Of a stretch of DNA of 7,724 bases, positions 6,029-7,724 are shown in pieces. The stretch's first letter is position 1; each line of letters begins with the position of its first letter. The notes under the pieces were generated by a model. The model saw only the letters and a list, made by a program, of their open reading frames with translations, made no database searches and was not told the DNA's origin. The DNA comes from Clostridia bacterium (GTDB taxonomy: Bacteria > Bacillota_A > Clostridia > Oscillospirales > Acutalibacteraceae): assembly GCA_017445685.1 (NCBI GenBank), contig JAFSTS010000111.1, positions 1 through 7,724 on the forward strand, in the 5' to 3' direction. Both the position numbers and the translations under genes were made by a program.

Positions 6029-6751
6029 ATGTTAGGTAAATTTGTCAAGGTTGCCGTTACTCACCCGATAGGTTCGGAAAACAAACAGTATGGTTACAAA
6101 TATCAACTGAATTTCGGCGATATCCAAAGCGGTATCAAATCAGGTATGCCGCGAAAAAAGGCGTATATCATGGGCATTAACCATCCTGTTGTGAACTTTG
6201 ACGGCAGAGTTATTGCAATCATCAAGAGAAAATCGAGCGTCGCTTATGTTGTCGCGCCCAAGAGAATGAAGTTCATTGAAAACCAAATCGTCGACGCGCT
6301 TGCCGGCATGGAAAAGGACTATAGGATCGAGTGCCTTTATGAGCATTCCTGCGGCGCAGTTGTCAGCAGAGTGATCAACGGTCACAGGCGTTATCTTCTG
6401 ATAAAAAACAGGCGCAGCGCGCATTGGGGCTTTCCGAAAGGTCATGTTGAACGCGGGGAAACAGAGGTCGATACTGCAAAGCGCGAGGTGCTTGAGGAGA
6501 CGGGGATACATATCAACATTCTTCCCGATTTTGTTGAAAAGAGCGAATACTCCATCAAGGGAAAAATTGAAAAAACCGTTGCCATTTTTTTGGCGACGAC
6601 TACGGATACGCGAACTACGATACAGCGTGAAGAGATAGAGGACTATATCTGGCTTGAATACGATAATGCGATCAAAACGCTGAAGTTTCCCAACGATAAA
6701 ATGATCCTCGAAAAAGCCGAAAAATATCTCAACGGGATGGAGCTCAACTGA
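6029..6751 (+). CDS. Nudix hydrolase with N-terminal inorganic-pyrophosphatase-like domain
   Basis: The 240-residue protein has two parts. The C-terminal half (about 105-240) is a Nudix hydrolase: residues 138-160 fit the Nudix box G-x5-E-x7-R-E-x2-E-E-x-G exactly, ending REVLEETGI, with the Mg-binding glutamates present. The preceding WGFPKGHVERGE is typical of the Ap4A / diadenosine polyphosphate branch, which splits nucleoside polyphosphates, but other nucleoside diphosphate derivatives are possible. The N-terminal part (about 3-100) resembles the small soluble family I pyrophosphatase-like proteins of Clostridia (VKVAVTHPIGS, a YGYKYQLNFGDI stretch, AYIMGI, and DGRVIAIIKR near 59-68). In the segment where pyrophosphatases carry acidic metal ligands this protein reads SGMPRKKAYIMGI (38-50), so that domain is probably inactive and may bind substrate or phosphate. 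It is first in its unit; a membrane protein gene follows after 34 bases. The Nudix call is firm; the N-terminal relation is from remembered similarity. Confidence 0.9.
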   Translation: MLGKFVKVAVTHPIGSENKQYGYKYQLNFGDIQSGIKSGMPRKKAYIMGINHPVVNFDGRVIAIIKRKSSVAYVVAPKRMKFIENQIVDALAGMEKDYRIECLYEHSCGAVVSRVINGHRRYLLIKNRRSAHWGFPKGHVERGETEVDTAKREVLEETGIHINILPDFVEKSEYSIKGKIEKTVAIFLATTTDTRTTIQREEIEDYIWLEYDNAIKTLKFPNDKMILEKAEKYLNGMELN

Positions 6752-6758
6752 AAGGAAC

Positions 6759-6774
6759 GGCAAAACGATTTGCC
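6759..6774 (+). other. Short perfect hairpin between the Nudix and membrane-protein genes
   Basis: GGCAAA (6759-6764) pairs with TTTGCC (6769-6774) around an ACGA loop. It lies between AAAGGAA (6751-6757) and ATG 6786. The only close ribosome-site-like sequence is a weak GAGAG at 6776-6780, so folding might bring the better AAAGGA nearer to the start codon. No T run follows, so it is not a terminator. Confidence 0.4.
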
Positions 6775-6785
6775 TGAGAGTAAAT

Positions 6786-7289
6786 ATGGCTGAGAGTATA
6801 GCTAACTGGTTTGTGGAGGTTTTTGACGGAAAGATTTCGCCTGAGCTGATAATTTTTATCATCTCCCTTTTTCCGATCCTTGAGCTGCGCGGCGGACTGA
6901 TAGCCGCAGGACTTTTGAATATTCCTTTTTTTAAGGCGTTTGTAATATGCTTCATCGGCAATATGCTGCCTGTGCCGTTTATCCTGCTTTTTATAAGGAA
7001 GATTTTTGAAGTCATGAAGCAGTCAAAACCACTGCAAAAGCTTGTTAAAAAAATGGAACAAAAGGCTGAAAAAAACAGCGACAAAATTTTGAAATACGAG
7101 CTGTGGGGACTGCTTCTTTTGGTGGCGATACCTTTGCCGGGAACGGGAGCCTGGACAGGCGCGCTTGTTGCAGCTTTGATGGATATGAGCCTTAAAAGAA
7201 GTCTGCCGACTATTGCTGCCGGAGTGCTTATAGCCGGACTTATCGTCAGCGCGCTGATGTACGGCGTTGTGGGCAGCGTGATCAACTGA
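6786..7289 (+). CDS. Small multi-drug export family membrane protein
   Basis: The 167-residue integral membrane protein matches what I know of the Sm_multidrug_ex family (Pfam PF06695). It has LELRGG at 32-37 in the first membrane region, GNMLPVPF at 58-65 in the second, and the signature IPLPGTGAWTGAL at 115-127 in the third. About four hydrophobic segments can be drawn (roughly 20-40, 49-70, 104-130 and 140-163). A lysine-rich, charged loop at 72-103 separates the pairs and is probably cytoplasmic. There is no cleavable signal peptide. The family name is historical, and the transported substrate, if any, is not established. Its ribosome site is weak (GAGAG 5 bases before the ATG), suggesting coupling to the upstream Nudix gene, 34 bases away. 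The next gene starts 17 bases after its stop, so the three are probably cotranscribed. Confidence 0.85.
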   Translation: MAESIANWFVEVFDGKISPELIIFIISLFPILELRGGLIAAGLLNIPFFKAFVICFIGNMLPVPFILLFIRKIFEVMKQSKPLQKLVKKMEQKAEKNSDKILKYELWGLLLLVAIPLPGTGAWTGALVAALMDMSLKRSLPTIAAGVLIAGLIVSALMYGVVGSVIN

Positions 7290-7306
7290 TCAAAAAGGTG
7301 AGTCGA

Positions 7307-7724
7307 ATGGATATCAAAGCTGTTTTTAAAAATATTACAAAAAAAATACTCAGGACAGGGTTTGAGATTTTTCTGAAAATTCTGTCCTGCATTTTCAAGC
7401 TCTTTCCTCTTAAAGAAAGGGTCTGTTTTTATTCTATACGATCTGACGGCGGGCTTCTTGAAAATGCAAAAGCTGTTTACGACAAGCTTGATTGCAAAAA
7501 AACAGTTCTTGCCAATATGCTCCCCCATTCTCACAGGCTGATAGTGAAAATTTATTTTTATCTTCTGACCAGTAAAGTTATAGTTACAGACGACTATTTG
7601 AAATATCTTCGTTATATTTCTTTAAGAAAAAAGCAAAAGGTCGTGCAGGTCTGGCACGCCTGCGGAGCTTTCAAAAAATTCGGTCTTGACGCTCCCTCGA
7701 AACTGAGCAGGGAGATGGAGAAAA
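7307..7724 (+). CDS. CDP-glycerol glycerophosphotransferase family protein, N-terminal part only
   Basis: An open frame of 139 codons runs from ATG 7307 off the right edge. Residues 111-126 read KVVQVWHACGAFKKFG. The Q-x-W-H-x-x-G-x-x-K-x-x-G pattern is the hallmark of the CDP-glycerol:glycerophosphate glycerophosphotransferase family (TagB/TagF-like, Pfam PF04464), with the conserved His117. Such enzymes transfer glycerol phosphate from CDP-glycerol, or related polyol phosphates, onto teichoic-acid or capsule-type polymers at the inner face of the membrane. The N-terminus (about 1-35) has an amphipathic, Lys-rich and hydrophobic stretch that may associate with the membrane. The start is supported by AAAGG 8 bases upstream, and the gene lies 17 bases after the membrane-protein stop. 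The catalytic C-terminal half is beyond the window, so primase or polymerase type cannot be told. Confidence 0.88.
   Translation, partial: MDIKAVFKNITKKILRTGFEIFLKILSCIFKLFPLKERVCFYSIRSDGGLLENAKAVYDKLDCKKTVLANMLPHSHRLIVKIYFYLLTSKVIVTDDYLKYLRYISLRKKQKVVQVWHACGAFKKFGLDAPSKLSREMEK

Noticed and set aside
5997..6035. A 12-codon small frame (ATG 5997 to TAG 6033-6035) overlapping the Nudix start, as a possible leader peptide.
   Set aside because: It has no ribosome site and no notable run of one amino acid; likely chance.
6140..7534. Very long minus-strand open frame (464 codons) opposite the Nudix and membrane-protein genes.
   Set aside because: It is antisense to two genes with clear family motifs, has no recognisable motifs or ribosome site of note, and looks like a codon-bias shadow.

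Overview
The window looks like an ordinary chromosomal stretch from an anaerobic, low-to-mid-GC Gram-positive bacterium of the Clostridia type. This rests on strong AAGGAG/GGAGG-like ribosome sites, sigma-A-type promoters with 17-base spacers, a ferredoxin-linked 2-oxoacid oxidoreductase, and a CDP-glycerol-type wall polymer enzyme. No rRNA, tRNA, CRISPR array or mobile element was seen. The genus cannot be named from this sequence.

Layout. Bases 1-1580 (minus strand) hold most of a beta-lactamase-family serine hydrolase whose C-terminus runs off the left edge. A 226-base divergent intergenic region (1581-1806) carries one good promoter for each direction. From 1807 to 5878 (plus strand) lies a tight four-gene operon: iorA, iorB, paaK, and a tandem ACT-domain protein. 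It is closed by a strong rho-independent terminator at 5898-5930. A second plus-strand unit then starts from its own promoter (5949-5977): a Nudix hydrolase with an N-terminal pyrophosphatase-like domain, a small membrane protein of the 'small multi-drug export' family, and the N-terminal third or so of a CDP-glycerol glycerophosphotransferase that runs off the right edge.

How the genes work together. IorA/IorB interconvert aryl pyruvates and arylacetyl-CoA using ferredoxin, and PaaK makes arylacetyl-CoA from arylacetate, CoA and ATP. Together they could salvage arylacetates into aromatic amino acid precursors, or work in the catabolic direction. The ACT protein is a plausible amino-acid sensor for the set.

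The most striking observation is that iorB is broken by a single in-frame TAA (3778-3780) at codon 79 of about 190. The rest of the gene is still open, in frame and recognisable. This is either a very recent nonsense mutation, a sequence error, or, less likely, a readthrough or split-gene arrangement. The second point of interest is the Nudix fusion, whose pyrophosphatase-like half appears to have lost its acidic metal ligands. I found no convincing evidence for an entirely new defence, mobile or RNA system here.
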